From Eumeta japonica (lineage: Eukaryota; Arthropoda; Insecta; Lepidoptera; Psychidae): DNA of 64,000 nucleotides. Numbering within the stretch: position 1 is the stretch's first letter; each line of letters opens with the position of its first letter. The DNA lies in the NCBI GenBank assembly GCA_005406025.1, contig BGZK01000095.1:248001-312000 (forward strand). Direction: 5' to 3'. The notes under the pieces were generated by a model. The model saw nothing but the letters and a program-made list of their open reading frames with translations, did not search any database and had not been told where the DNA came from. Of the stretch, positions 1 to 10,062 are shown piece after piece. A program made the translations under genes and the position numbers.

Positions 1-94
1 AATCGTTAAAATGAATTGGAAGTTGTAGCTGTCTATGACGATTGTCTTTCGTGCAAACACTTGGAATATTTTCTATTTCTGCAAACGCTAACGC

Positions 95-175
95 TTGGCT
101 TGGGCGATTGTAACTCAGTACATAAGACCATCGGCTTTGGAGGAGACCGTGCCGAGTTCGATTCCGAGCACTGTC
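95..175 (+). repeat. tRNA-like SINE head fragment (possible)
   Basis: Bases 154-165 read GAGTTCGATTCC, close to the RNA polymerase III B box of tRNAs and tRNA-derived SINEs. About 40 bases upstream, 'aactcagtacataagacc' resembles a decayed A-box region. No full cloverleaf can be drawn, so this is not called a tRNA gene. It is most likely the head of an old SINE; chance similarity remains possible. Confidence 0.3.
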
Positions 176-180
176 GTAAT

Positions 181-715
181 CCTCACCGCGTAATTTAAAT
201 GTCGACCTATTTCGTTATATTTAATACTTGTCGTATCATCGACCCGTGCTTAATAAACTCACTTTCGAACATTAATTGGTATAATTCTTCCGATTGCTCG
301 AGTGTCCTCTACTACACATACGTATCCACGTAAACATGGGTGTATCAAAGATAGAGCCGACTGGGAATTTTACGTTTACATTATTAAAGCTGACGAAGCC
401 ATCGCCTTAATGGATTTACAAATCACTTACGAACGACGTTATTCTTATGCTTATAAAATATTATTTTTGTTATTAAATTAATTAAATTGATTTAAAATTG
501 ACATAGTTTTTATAACGTTATTAACTTTATCAGATTGTTCGTCGTAATGCATTTCGCTCATAAATATTTTTTAATATATGAAAATATAAGCTTAATTGAA
601 TTCTTCATATAGCTTTTAGCGGTTCAAGCTTATCGGTATATACCGTTGTGTATTAACATAATCTCTGAGATATAATCGCCTTAATCCAATTCAATACGTT
701 ACTTTTAATATTTAC
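181..715. other. AT-rich stretch without a recognised gene
   Basis: Short open frames only, no splice-bounded ORF and no recognised repeat. It leads up to the target-site copy of the fold-back element. Confidence 0.5.
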
Positions 716-724
716 GGAATAAAC
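716..724 (+). repeat. left target-site duplication of the fold-back element
   Basis: GGAATAAAC lies directly outside the left terminus and matches GAAATAAAC at 2235-2243 at eight of nine positions. One substitution after insertion explains the mismatch. Confidence 0.6.
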
Positions 725-849
725 ACGTCCGTGAAGCTAGCCTCAACAACCCGGCCCAATCGAGTAGCTGAGGATTTATTGCTCTTTATGAGCTAATTAG
801 TAGCTCTAATTAGAATTTTGTTGCTCATTTAGAAAAACGAAATACTGCT

Positions 850-884
850 GACAAGGCTAACTTTTTTTGGAAGTTAGCTTTGTC
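850..884. repeat. subterminal hairpin, left arm of fold-back element
   Basis: Arms of 14 bases (gacaaggctaactt at 850-863 and aagttagctttgtc at 871-884) pair with one mismatch across a short T-rich loop. It is a small palindrome nested inside the large inverted repeat. Confidence 0.8.
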
Positions 885-2069
885 ATATAATTTTTGATTA
901 TAAAAATACGTAAAAACAGTCAAAAAATTAGTTGCTAATGAGTTGCTCGATTCAAAATATGCCTAAATACAGAATATTTGTAAAAAGTGCAGCTGAGAGG
1001 AAATGATGAACGCAAAAGTGTGTTCATCGCAATAGCTACATTGGTTATGTAAATTAGTTGTTTTTAACAACTTAAATATTTCTCTGGAATTAGTTGCTAA
1101 TTAGTTGTTTCTATTTCAAAACAGTTGAGCACTGTAAAGTAAAAATAGAGTACCTAGAGAGCTCTCCTGGAGGGTTCAGAACACAGTATTGATGAAATAA
1201 GGATATTTCATTGTATTTAACAGCTCTAATGCCTCTTGAGAAATAGTTGTTAATTAGTTGCTCACCTTAGCACACATTAGCACGGTAAACTGCAACTAGA
1301 GTACTTAGAATTCAATTCAGAAATATTTTGAGAAATAAACTCATGGAAAAAAAAATTTTTGAGCTCTAATAACTCCCAGAAATTAGTTGCTGTTATATAA
1401 AAAAAATTGTGAGATTGAAAATTGATAGAACAATATTGTGGTCTAGGTGCAATTTACAATGCTCAACTGTGTTAAAACACGAGCAACTACATAATTTAAT
1501 AGAGCTGAAAAATTATGAACTATTTTTCCATGTGTTTAGTTTTCAAAACACTTCTGGATTGAATTCCAAGTACTTTAGTTACACTTTACAGTGCTCAACT
1601 GCGTTGAAACTAATTAGCGACATTGGAGCCTAAAAAATATTAATTTTTTTTTTCTCCGTGAGTAGTGTACTTATAACTCTCAAGTAGAGAACTCTAGGTA
1701 CTCTAGTTTCACTTTACAATGTTCAATTTCCTGAGAGGCATTAGAGCTGTTAAATACAGTGAAATATCCTTATTTCATCAGTACTGTGTTCTTCTCCAGG
1801 AGGGAACTCTAAATACTCTAGTTGAATTTTCAGTACTCAACTGTGTTGAAACAGGAGCAACTAATTCTAGAGAAGTATTTAAGTTGTTAAAAACAATTAA
1901 GTTAAATAACCAATGTAGCTATTGCGATGAACACTTTTGCGTTCATCATTTCCTCTCAGCGGCACTTTTTTCGCAAATATTCTGCATTTAGGCATACTTT
2001 GAATCGAGTAACTAGTTAGCAACTAATTTTCTGATTGATTTTACATATTTTTATAGTCAAAAATTATAT

Positions 2070-2103
2070 GACAAGGCTAACTTCCAAAAAAGTTAGCCTT
2101 GTC
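2070..2103. repeat. subterminal hairpin, right arm of fold-back element
   Basis: The mirror copy of the left hairpin. Arms gacaaggctaactt (2070-2083) and aagttagccttgtc (2090-2103) pair perfectly over 14 bases. Confidence 0.8.
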
Positions 2104-2234
2104 AGCAATATTTCGGTTTCTAAATGAGCAACAAAATTCTAATTAGAGCAACTAATTAGCTCATAAAGAGCAATAAATCCTCAGCTATTTTTTACTCGAT
2201 TGGGCCGAGTTGTTGAGGCTAGCTTCACGGACGT

Positions 2235-2243
2235 GAAATAAAC
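2235..2243 (+). repeat. right target-site duplication of the fold-back element
   Basis: GAAATAAAC lies directly outside the right terminus and pairs with the left copy at 716-724 with one mismatch. Confidence 0.6.
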
Positions 2244-3480
2244 GTGTTATTGTAACTTATTATATTTTGTTGTAAAATCACTAATTCTTTCTAAACATAT
2301 GTTGTACTCCTTCCTTATAAGAGACACATACATTAACTGCTTGTTTATGTACACAATAATTATGTTTTACATATTTTATCATACATTATACGATTTTAAT
2401 TTAGAAAGTAGACCTTTTTATAAAACTATTAAGACTAGAACGCTCAATTATTATTTTTCACAAAAAACTGTTGTACTAAAAGGCGAGACAGACGAGACGC
2501 GTAACGTGTGTTTCCATAGTCATTACGTACCTACGATTGATGGTGGCTGATCAATCAGAATGTCGCTTTTGAATAGAAACTAACTTCTAGTTTCGAATCT
2601 TAAACATTGGCGAATCGACCAATGGGTATTTAACCTGAAACCTAACCGCTCGCTGCGTGCCTCCGAGAACGTGTTAAGGTGATACAGTGATGGAAAAAAA
2701 GTTTTGTTTTTCCTCGATCTCATTAAATGCATTGGTTACGAGTTTGATTTTTAAGCATGTGTTGTCTAACTATTTATCTTAAGGTACTGTAAAAATAATA
2801 CACGATTGGACAAAATTTTCTCAATAGTATTAAATTCCAAAACAGACCCTGATATTTGGCCTTTTTAGTTGTTGTTCGGAATCGGTAACGGATATCTTTG
2901 TACTTCTTCCTTAGATATTAATACTAACTAACAGTTTTCGACAAACTGGTAAAACAGTTTTTTATTTATTAGCGTCGTTTTATTTTAAACGATTTTTTTT
3001 TGGGTTGGCGTTTACGTCTTTTTTAATCAGGCTTATACACAAAACTTTATTGTTTTATGAAAAAAATTGCGATAGTGCTATATTTGTTTAACGTGAGACC
3101 ATGATTCTTTTACTTAGTATTTCTCGGAGCTAACTCGAACCCATGCAATGTTTCGCAATAGTAAATTTGGCAGCCATATGAGCAGTTATTTTCGTATGCA
3201 TACAAATATGTATTTGTGTGACTTACGTCATTTTGTAGGTCGGAGAAGTGAAGACGTAACTTGGTCGACTACAAACTCATGAAATAGCTAAGTTTATTGT
3301 ATTAATTTCTTGTGATTTTGTTATTATTATATTCCTTTTTAAAATAGTGTTCATTTTGAAGTGAGACTGCTTAGGCGACGATTCGACATTCGATAAGTAA
3401 TTGGATAAACATTGATAGTGAAATTTCAAGATTGCGTCACATTTTGTCACACGAAAGAAAGAAGATATAACGAACCAGAA
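2244..3480. other. AT-rich stretch without a recognised gene
   Basis: No ORF above 83 codons with recognisable content and no clear repeat structure. I see nothing to annotate. Confidence 0.5.
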
Positions 3481-3499
3481 AGGGAATAAGAACTATCGA

Positions 3500-3552
3500 G
3501 CGCATGCGCGCGTTGTAGATGCACGTGTCTGACGTTAGGGATATATAAACAG
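3500..3552 (+). promoter_or_regulatory. possible promoter: NRF-1-like site and TATA box
   Basis: GCGCATGCGC at 3500-3509 matches the palindromic NRF-1/EWG-type recognition core. TATATAAA follows at 3542-3549. The pair lies about 100 bases upstream of the candidate exon at 3650. This is motif evidence only; such short motifs also occur by chance, and an LTR-like origin is not excluded. Confidence 0.2.
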
Positions 3553-3649
3553 ATGAGGTACTACTGTTGTGTTATGTATATATATAAATGAAATAAAATA
3601 AAAGCTTATGCATATTGTTGTGTTATTTTCGATATGACCTGTTTTTTAG

Positions 3650-3830
3650 AGCATTGCGTGAGTGGACGAATTCTCTCTCTGCAAGCAGTGAGTATAAAGG
3701 AAGAGTGACAGAGTTTAATGCTGTTGTATCACGTACTACTTTTCTGGTCAGTGGCCTGCCGCAGCAAAGTGCAATAAAGAACTTCATTAAAGAAACTGTT
3801 TATAATAAGCTGAAAAGCTTTGATTTATAA
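3650..3830 (+). CDS. candidate terminal coding exon, unknown protein
   Basis: A pyrimidine-rich tract ending ttttttag (AG at 3648-3649) is followed by a frame open for about 60 codons to TAA at 3828-3830. The peptide contains LREWTNSL, RVTEFNAVV and SGLPQQSAIKNFI and ends KLKSFDL. Its amino-acid composition is balanced rather than the Lys/Asn/Phe/Tyr-rich pattern of random AT-rich frames nearby. I do not recognise the family. It could be the last exon of a host gene, a retrocopy fragment or an unrecognised element protein. No in-frame upstream exon or clear polyadenylation signal was identified. The acceptor start is inferred; the frame itself stays open upstream to 3615. Confidence 0.3.
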
Positions 3831-4425
3831 ACAAATGCGACTTAAGTCATTCTTTACATTGAACACCCTTACTTAACTCGAATCTCGTGCCCGTACAAGT
3901 TCGCATCATCGACTTGAGACTTTAGTATGGCGTGGGCACTAAGAAGACTCAGCGGCCGTATAAGGAAATGCCCACGTTGAGACCGCCTGCTCTCTCGCCG
4001 ACGCCGTTTTTATCTCGTCCAACGCGTTTATTGCCCAAGGACTCGGCGTTCGCAGCGGATGCCATATTATCAGTTTGTTTGTCTGTGTTCATATTTTCAC
4101 GCGTGGAAGCCCACGTGCGCTATAGTATAGATGGGATGTAGGTACAAATGTTTTTAACACATTTGAATAACGGCAGTTTGGCATGCCATTTTAAATTTCA
4201 TATTTTGTGTAATACTTGTCAATTTGTCTTTCTATCACAATCTCTTACACGCCATTTAGTATAGACAATTTGAAATCCGATATCTTACTGCAGGTAAACA
4301 TACGAGGAACTTACATGCATTTAGAAAATATAACGTCGAAATGGAAAAAAATACTTTTACAAAAGTATTTCAACAAAAGGTAAATTATAAACGATAACTA
4401 TTAATGAGTATAATTTGCGTTGCAG
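3831..4425. other. mixed stretch; short GC-rich part at 3925-4140
   Basis: A 69-codon open frame near 3932-4141 has no ATG at its start (it opens on GTG), no clear splice sites and no recognised domain, so it is not called. The rest is AT-rich without recognisable content. Confidence 0.4.
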
Positions 4426-4512
4426 AATATTTGTTGTAAATATATTTTTAAAATGAAAATTAAATTTTGCATTTCGACAACGGCAACCTCGTCAGCTGTG
4501 CCACTCGCCAAG

Positions 4513-4559
4513 ATGGAGGATATAAACTCACAGATGAACAATGACCACGAAAACATTCT
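4513..4559 (+). CDS. candidate first coding exon, unknown gene
   Basis: ATG at 4513 sits in a good initiation context (gccaagATGG) and opens a frame of 15 codons (begins MEDINSQMNNDHENIL) that runs straight into a consensus-like splice donor, CT|GTAAGC, at 4560. The short leader upstream is richer in GC than its surroundings. No downstream exon was found in the window that clearly continues it. The support is translation context plus donor only, so chance is a real alternative. Confidence 0.2.
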
Positions 4560-4949
4560 GTAAGCATATTTAATAAAAGGACATTCTCAGTAACTAATAA
4601 TTAATTACCATACTAATATAATGAAGAATTTTTTTTTGTAATGTAAAATTCTAAATAATTTATGGAATAAAGATTACACTAAATACGTGGGCGAAAAACA
4701 TAAGTTGTAATCCACAGTATGTATTACAAATAGTAAAGTAGTGTGAGTACGCTAGTTCACTTGTATATATGATCGCGGTTCACGCCCACATTTGCATCGT
4801 AGTACGCCCTCGGCCGTAATCTGGTAACAAGGTCGTGTCCGTCCGATTGTGTTTACGTCGTAAACAAAATACGATACAATACTTGTGCAGGTACATCCCT
4901 AAAAAACAAAGGTATACTCATCCAGTATGTTTTTAGTACACATACTCAC

Positions 4950-5171
4950 GCCTATTTCTTAAAGGAGCAAAAGGAGCAGGCAAAAACACCAGTTCTGTAT
5001 TCGGCATGATCTTCAAATGCCTTTTGCTTACTAAATTTTATCAATTGTTTCACGCTAGTTAACCAATTTTGGGCGCATAAAATTCGGTCGTTATTTAATA
5101 TGACAACATTTTCGTCTGCATAACACTTTAACGGCGCCTCTTGATAAACCTACCGTTGTACATATTCGCCC
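4950..5171 (-). repeat. dispersed repeat, copy 1 (partner at 12436)
   Basis: Read on the minus strand, this segment shares long blocks with 12436-12640, including ggtttatcaagaggc, actagcgtgaaac, gccgaat and cctgctcc in the same order and spacing. It may be a fragment of a transposon coding region or a MITE. I do not recognise the family, and the frames in both copies are interrupted. Confidence 0.65.
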
Positions 5172-5386
5172 AATTAGTAAGAAAAAGTAAAAAGAATTTC
5201 CAAACTAGTATCATATCTTACATACTAAAATTGAAAAGTTAGTGTATGTAGTTTTATAAAATATTTATTTTCATTTAATTACCTGTTACTATATTAATAT
5301 ATTATTTTAACAAATAATAATGCAATTTACACAATAAGTATTTTCATTTACTTCCGCTTCGCGATTTCGTACTATAAGCTATGTTG

Positions 5387-5387
<1 letters not shown>

Positions 5388-5450
<63 letters not shown>

Positions 5451-5462
5451 TGTGTGTGTGTA
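5388..5462. repeat. AT/GT dinucleotide microsatellite
   Basis: About 30 AT units (to 5447) are followed by about six GT units. The tract is long enough to vary between individuals and to be unreliable in assemblies. Confidence 0.95.
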
Positions 5463-5719
5463 ATGTCCAACATGAATACAAATTGAAAAACATGCAAAAC
5501 TTACAGTTAATTACACTGCACAACGAAATTGCAACTTTTGTCTGATGAATGACTTTTATCACGTGATGTTTACTAATTTGACTTCTCTGATTTTATGTAC
5601 CTTCATTTTTTTGTAACAGCTCTTGTTTACGAGTTTATAGCTGTACTAAAAATTCCCCATATTTCAGTGTTCTTTTGCCAAATTACTAATTTTTATAAGT
5701 TTTCTAAACATAATTTGAC

Positions 5720-7355
5720 ATGGCATCATCAAGACGTGTGTGTGTGTGAATGATCCGAACCATTTTTGTTTCATCTGCGGCGAGTATATATTTAAAGAAT
5801 CCCGTTTGAATGTGACAGCGTTCGTAATCGAGGCGTACAAAAATTACTTTGGTTACCCGTTGGAAATTAAAAACAAACCTTGGATTCCGCAAAGGTATGC
5901 AAAACATGTGTTGAATTTCTACGTTTATGGACAAATAAAAAGATATGAATTTCGCTACAAAACCGCCATGATATGGGATGAACCTATTAACCACCACGAT
6001 GACTGTTATTTTGTTCAGTGAACATAACAGGTATTAACCGAAAAATCGAACAAAATGGCAATATCCTTCTATACGGACGGCACATAGACGTGTTTTGAGC
6101 CCTATCATGTCACCAGAACCTCAAGCCGGTCTTTCTCAGGAGGAGGCTATGGATATTGAGGAGAAAATTGAAAGTAGTGATAGTGACTTCGAATATGACC
6201 TAAAAGCGCCAGAGTTGTTCAACCAAACTGATTTAAACGACCTTATCAGAGATCTGGGGCTGTCGAAGTCTGCTTCAGAAATTTTGGCTTCTAAGCTAAA
6301 AGAATTTCTTACTACCGTACAAGGGAACACAATCTCCTCAAATATTTTGCTGAAGAAGATAACTTCGTATTTTGTAAGGATATACCTGGTTTAATGGCTG
6401 CAATGAGATTAAAAAATTACGCTTCAAATGAGTGGCGTTTATTCATTGACTCGTCAAAACGGAGCCTAAAATGTGTCCTCTTACACAACGGGAATAAATT
6501 AGGATCGTTGCCTATCGCACATTCCACAAAAGCAAAAGAAGAATACACAACTATTGCTCTGATTTTGGACAAAATTAAATATGAGGAACACAAGTGGCTG
6601 ATATGTGTTGATTTAAAAATGGTAAACTTTCTTCTAGGGCAACAAGGTGGTTATACAAAGTATTCCTGTTTTCTTTGCTTGTGGGATAGTAGAGCCAAAA
6701 GTCAACATTGGACTAAACGTGATTGGCCTCCTCATGTGGCGCTAGTTCCAGGAGAAAAGAACGTGATAAATCCACCTTTAGTATCAAGGAATCGTATAAT
6801 TTTACCTCCGTTACATATAAAACTAGGACTTATAAAACAATTTGTAAAAGGTCTTGATAAAAGTGGAAATTGTTTCCTTTTCTTATCAAAAAGGTTTTCA
6901 AAACTGAGTGCAGAAAAGATGAAAGCGGGAATTTTTGACGGGCTACAAATACGATCATTAATAAAAGACCCAAATTTTACGGACACTATTACAAAGATTG
7001 AGAAAAAGGCATGGAATGAGTTTGTTTGGCTTGTTCACAATTTTTAGGAAATAAGAAAAGTATGGACTTTTCTCACCACGTTGAAGAACTCATGTGTCAA
7101 TTCCAAAAACTCGGATGTAACATGAGCATCAAGTTACACTTTCTACACAACCACCTGGATTATTTTCCATCCAATCTTGGGGATCTAAGCGAATAACAGG
7201 GCGAGCGATTCCACCAAGACCTTCGTACGATGGAGGAACGTTATCAAGGCCACTGGAACGCACACATGATGGCTGACTATTGTCGGAGCATTCAGAATAG
7301 CCCTCAGCCATCAGCTTCAGCTAGAAAATCCACAAAAAGAAACTTTTTAACTTAG
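5720..7355 (+). pseudogene. decayed transposon-associated, transposase-like gene
   Basis: Segments in three frames form one colinear protein of a multi-copy animal family I recognise but cannot name. In order: an N-terminal FCFICGEY zinc-ribbon-like motif; KPWIPQRYAKHVL and a Cys-containing end of the same domain near 6010; a linker; LFIDSSKRSLKCVLLHNGN; WLICVDLKMVNFLLG; a Cys-x2-Cys followed by His (CFLCLWDSR to QHW); PPLHIKLGLIKQFVK; and a C-terminal block with CNMSIKLHFL, GERFHQDLRTMEERYQG and MMADYC. Acidic residues before and after, with the C-x2-C..H between, suggest an RNase-H-like transposase core; that is inference. ATG is at 5720. Breaks: a GT-repeat shift near 5735-5745, lost bases in T and A runs near 6014 and 6045, a larger indel near 6300, a T-run loss at 7041-7045 and a stop codon TAA at 7194. 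It ends at TAG 7353-7355. No terminal repeats were identified. Confidence 0.75.
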
Positions 7356-7995
7356 AAATTAAATAAAAATTAATTATCTCTGAATTTACGGTGTTTTCTT
7401 GTAAAATTCAATGTGCCATATTTTCTAAACCAGAGCTGATACAGAAATTTCAATCACAGATTTGAAATCTACGTCAAAAATTGGACTAATATCATGTATC
7501 ACAACCCAATCATCAGAAATGCTGTTGTGCAGTGTTATTGGTTACTGGTATGATACAAATAAAATATATATTTCGGAGGTAGTACCTACACTGCGAAAAA
7601 TGCATTTAGTCAAAGTGTTTTATATATGCAGTTCCTACAATAGAAAGCAATGTTTACGAATTTTCTAATGACCATAAGTAACTCTTGTATTACAATAAAT
7701 AATTATTACAATATGTATTATATTTAACCAAAATTCATTTATTTCTAACAAATATGTATATTTACTTGTGTATCGCTTTAAATATGTAGCTGTACTGTAT
7801 GTTAAGATAGATCGCCTTACAAAACATAGAAGAAATCTAACATTAGTGTTGCTCTTTGTTCTATTCACTTGAGCACGGCAATCTATAAAAAAAGATCAAG
7901 AGGTAGTTTTTCTTAATTCCTCGCTTTTTCCTTGGTTTCCCTCATGTCTCACATATAGATCAAGCAACTTCACTATTTGATTAGATACTGAGGAG
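7356..7995. other. stretch between two mobile-element genes
   Basis: AT-rich with no recognised coding content. It could hold the 3' end of the transposase-like element, but no terminal inverted repeat was seen. Confidence 0.4.
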
Positions 7996-8029
7996 TCCTA
8001 TTTTGCGATGATCATTTAAATGTTGATAT

Positions 8030-8479
8030 TTGGTTTTCCTTTGTAGAGACTTTAATCTAGATTTATTGGATGACAGTAATTGCGGCGGTGAGATTTTGAA
8101 ATTTTTTGGTTGTTATAATTTGTCTAATCTCTTTTTAGTTCCGACGAGGATATCTTCTACCTGTGAAACTTGTATCGACAACATCTATACAAATATCGAA
8201 CCACAGGAGAAATCTATAATACATAATATAAAATCAGACCACAGCAATCAGTTTTCGTCTTTTAGAAAATCGCTTCTTAAAAGTCTAAAAATAAATATAA
8301 TTTGTGTACCGGTGAACGAAAAACGCCTAATTCAATTTAGAAAAAATATCATACAGAGAATTTCGGAACTTCAGTGCTGTGATGATTCCAATGAGATGTA
8401 TAATTTAATGATTGACGTGATAAAAACAGAATATGATAATGTATTTAATGCAAAAAATGTTAAAACAAACGAAACATGA
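8030..8479 (+). pseudogene. LINE endonuclease fragment with linker
   Basis: This is the C-terminal part of an exonuclease-endonuclease-phosphatase domain that nicks target DNA for LINE integration. CRDFNLDLL near the start corresponds to the GDFN motif, and SDH at 8234-8242 is the terminal catalytic SDH triplet. The N-terminal half of the domain is missing. Between them, FLVPTRISSTCETCIDNIYTN matches the usual 'P T R ... IDNI.TN' block. The frame continues into a Lys/Asn-rich linker, and a second open piece (8502-8825) continues it as the region between endonuclease and RT. Confidence 0.75.
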
Positions 8480-8501
8480 AACATTTAGCAACTGAGCAAC
8501 A

Positions 8502-8825
8502 GTGGGAATTTATAAAAGTAGAAGGAGACTGTATGAGCTTTATGACGAAAGGACTGTTATTAATAGTGAGAGTTTTGCTAAATATATACCAAAATATTCA
8601 AAAAAATTGAAACGTACTTGCATCGCGGCTAAAGCCAAGCACGTAAATAATAAAGTAAAAAATAGCATTAATGTTATGAAAACGACTTGGGATGTCATAA
8701 AGAACGAGACTGGAAAAATTAAGGGCCGAGTTATTGACTTTAACCTTAAGTTAGATAACAAAACCTTGAAAGACACAGAGGTTGATAAGGCTTTCGAAAC
8801 GTTATTTACTAAATTCCTGTTTTAA
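8502..8825 (+). pseudogene. LINE linker between endonuclease and RT
   Basis: An open frame of about 107 codons with YKSRRRLYELY and a TTWDVIKNETGK block, typical of the basic region between endonuclease and reverse transcriptase in Jockey-like ORF2. A frame change separates it from the endonuclease part, and stops follow before the RT. Confidence 0.6.
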
Positions 8826-8929
8826 CTCTCAGTTCTCTTCACTCATCTCCCGCTCTTGCCGAATCATCACTGAAAAAAAATCCGATCTGTGATATTAATT
8901 TAGAATTTAAATTTAAATACCTATGTGAG

Positions 8930-9640
8930 TTCTAAAGAGGTTATCAAAACATTTAAATCTTTAGACATGAAGAGCACTGCTGATATTCATGGACTTATCA
9001 TTATGAGTGTAAACTCCATTATAGATTACATTACTCCGCATTTAGCGTTTATAAATGTTTAGATGAAGGCGTCTTTCCCGCTTTATTGAAAGAAAGTAAA
9101 TCCATTATTTAAAGGCGGTAGTGCATCAAGTAAGTCCTTTATATAATATATTAAATAGCCTTAAATAGCTTTAGACCCATATCTATACTACCGTTATTTA
9201 ACAAAATATTCGAAAAATTAATCCTAAATCAGTTGTTAGTATATTTTTATACTAATAAATTAACGTCTAATAAACGGTTCCGTTTTACTCGGGGTCGCTC
9301 AACAATCGATGCTGGCTTTGAGCATGCGCAACATATTTTTGGAACCTGGGAGGATTTGCGAGATGGAATTGGCGTATTTTGCGATCTTTGCAAGGCATTT
9401 GATTGTGTTTATCATTAGGTTGATGTCAAAGGCATGAGATCGTCTGGATTTATAGTCCACATGGATGTACCACATGGATTAGTTCTTTGTCCTTTTCTTT
9501 TTTTAGTCTACGTAAATGATTTACCTAGCCTTGTTGGTGGATGTTCATGAGATAGTACTGTTTGCAGATGATACTTCCTTGTTATTTAAAGTTAAGAAAC
9601 AACAGCCCACATATGACGATATGAACAATTGTTATCTTCA
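8930..9640 (+). pseudogene. LINE reverse transcriptase, decayed
   Basis: Pieces in shifting frames follow the RT fingers and palm. They include DEGVFPALLKESK and a PLFKGG block near 9065-9125, RPISILPLFNKIFEKLILNQLL near 9172-9240, FTRGRSTIDAG at about 9280-9312, FCDLCKAFDCV (motif A, with the first catalytic Asp) near 9377-9410, DVPHGLVLCPFLFLVYVNDLP (motif B) near 9462-9525, and FADDTSLLFKV (motif C, FADD at 9561-9572) with the two catalytic Asp residues. The catalytic residues survive but the frame is broken repeatedly, so no functional enzyme can be made. Confidence 0.85.
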
Positions 9641-9684
9641 AGGTAGATAAATGGTTTCTTGCAAATAACCTACTTCTTAATAAA

Positions 9685-10062
9685 ATGAAAACAAAATGTA
9701 TTAAATTCTCACTTCCAGATGTAAGACATGGATCTGAAACTATTTCAGTGCGTAACAAAGATTTAGAATTTGTTAATGCTACTGTGTTACTGGGAATTAG
9801 TTTAGATGACAGGCTTACTGATATTCGTCATATCAGTAAGTTCGCGAAAAGGCTTAGCTCTGCCGCCTATGCAGTCAAAAAAATAAGAAATTTATCACAC
9901 GTCGAAACTGCTAGATTGGTTTATTTTAGCCGTTTCCATAGTCTGATGTCGTATGACATCTTGCTCTGGGGAAACGCCGTAGATATTCATAGAATTTTCG
10001 AGCTTCAGAAGCGGGCCGTTCACGCGATTTACAAGCTCGGACCTCGTGCATCCATCTCTTAG
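9685..10062 (+). pseudogene. LINE RT C-terminal region
   Basis: A 125-codon open frame with KTKCIKFSLP, VLLGISLDD, AKRLSSAAYAVKKIRNL, ARLVYFSRFHSLMSYDILLWG and LQKRAVHAIYKLGPR, in the order seen in the RT thumb and C-terminal region of Jockey-like elements. After a stop, similarity resumes near 10205-10320 with FNKVPVDIQDLPLYKFES and the end of the ORF. The minus-strand copy at 62.3-63.05 kb aligns across this block. Confidence 0.8.

Larger units (their letters stand above)
725..2234. mobile_element. fold-back (long inverted repeat) transposable element
   Basis: The element begins ACGTCCGTGAAGCTAGCC and ends with the reverse complement. The arms stay complementary for most of its 1.5 kb: the blocks around 724-900, 950-1220 and 1290-1400 recur inverted around 2235-2040, 2000-1730 and 1600-1480. 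The centre is near 1430, and the right arm carries roughly 100 extra bases around 1610-1720. Direct 9-mers flank it, GGAATAAAC (716-724) and GAAATAAAC (2235-2243), matching at 8 of 9 positions. Short motifs such as gagcactgtaaagt followed by agagtacctaga recur inside each arm, so the arms are themselves internally repetitive. No transposase ORF is present, so it would be non-autonomous. Long internally repeated arms with a 9-bp duplication resemble Foldback-type elements; assignment to a superfamily is inference. Confidence 0.85.

Noticed and set aside
95..175. tRNA gene
   Set aside because: Only a B box is convincing; no acceptor stem or anticodon arm can be folded.
1409..1991. two frames of 74 and 90 codons
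   Set aside because: They lie inside the fold-back element arms, on repeated non-coding modules.
5344..5562. 72-codon minus-strand frame with a run of Tyr-Ile
   Set aside because: It is translation of the AT/GT microsatellite.
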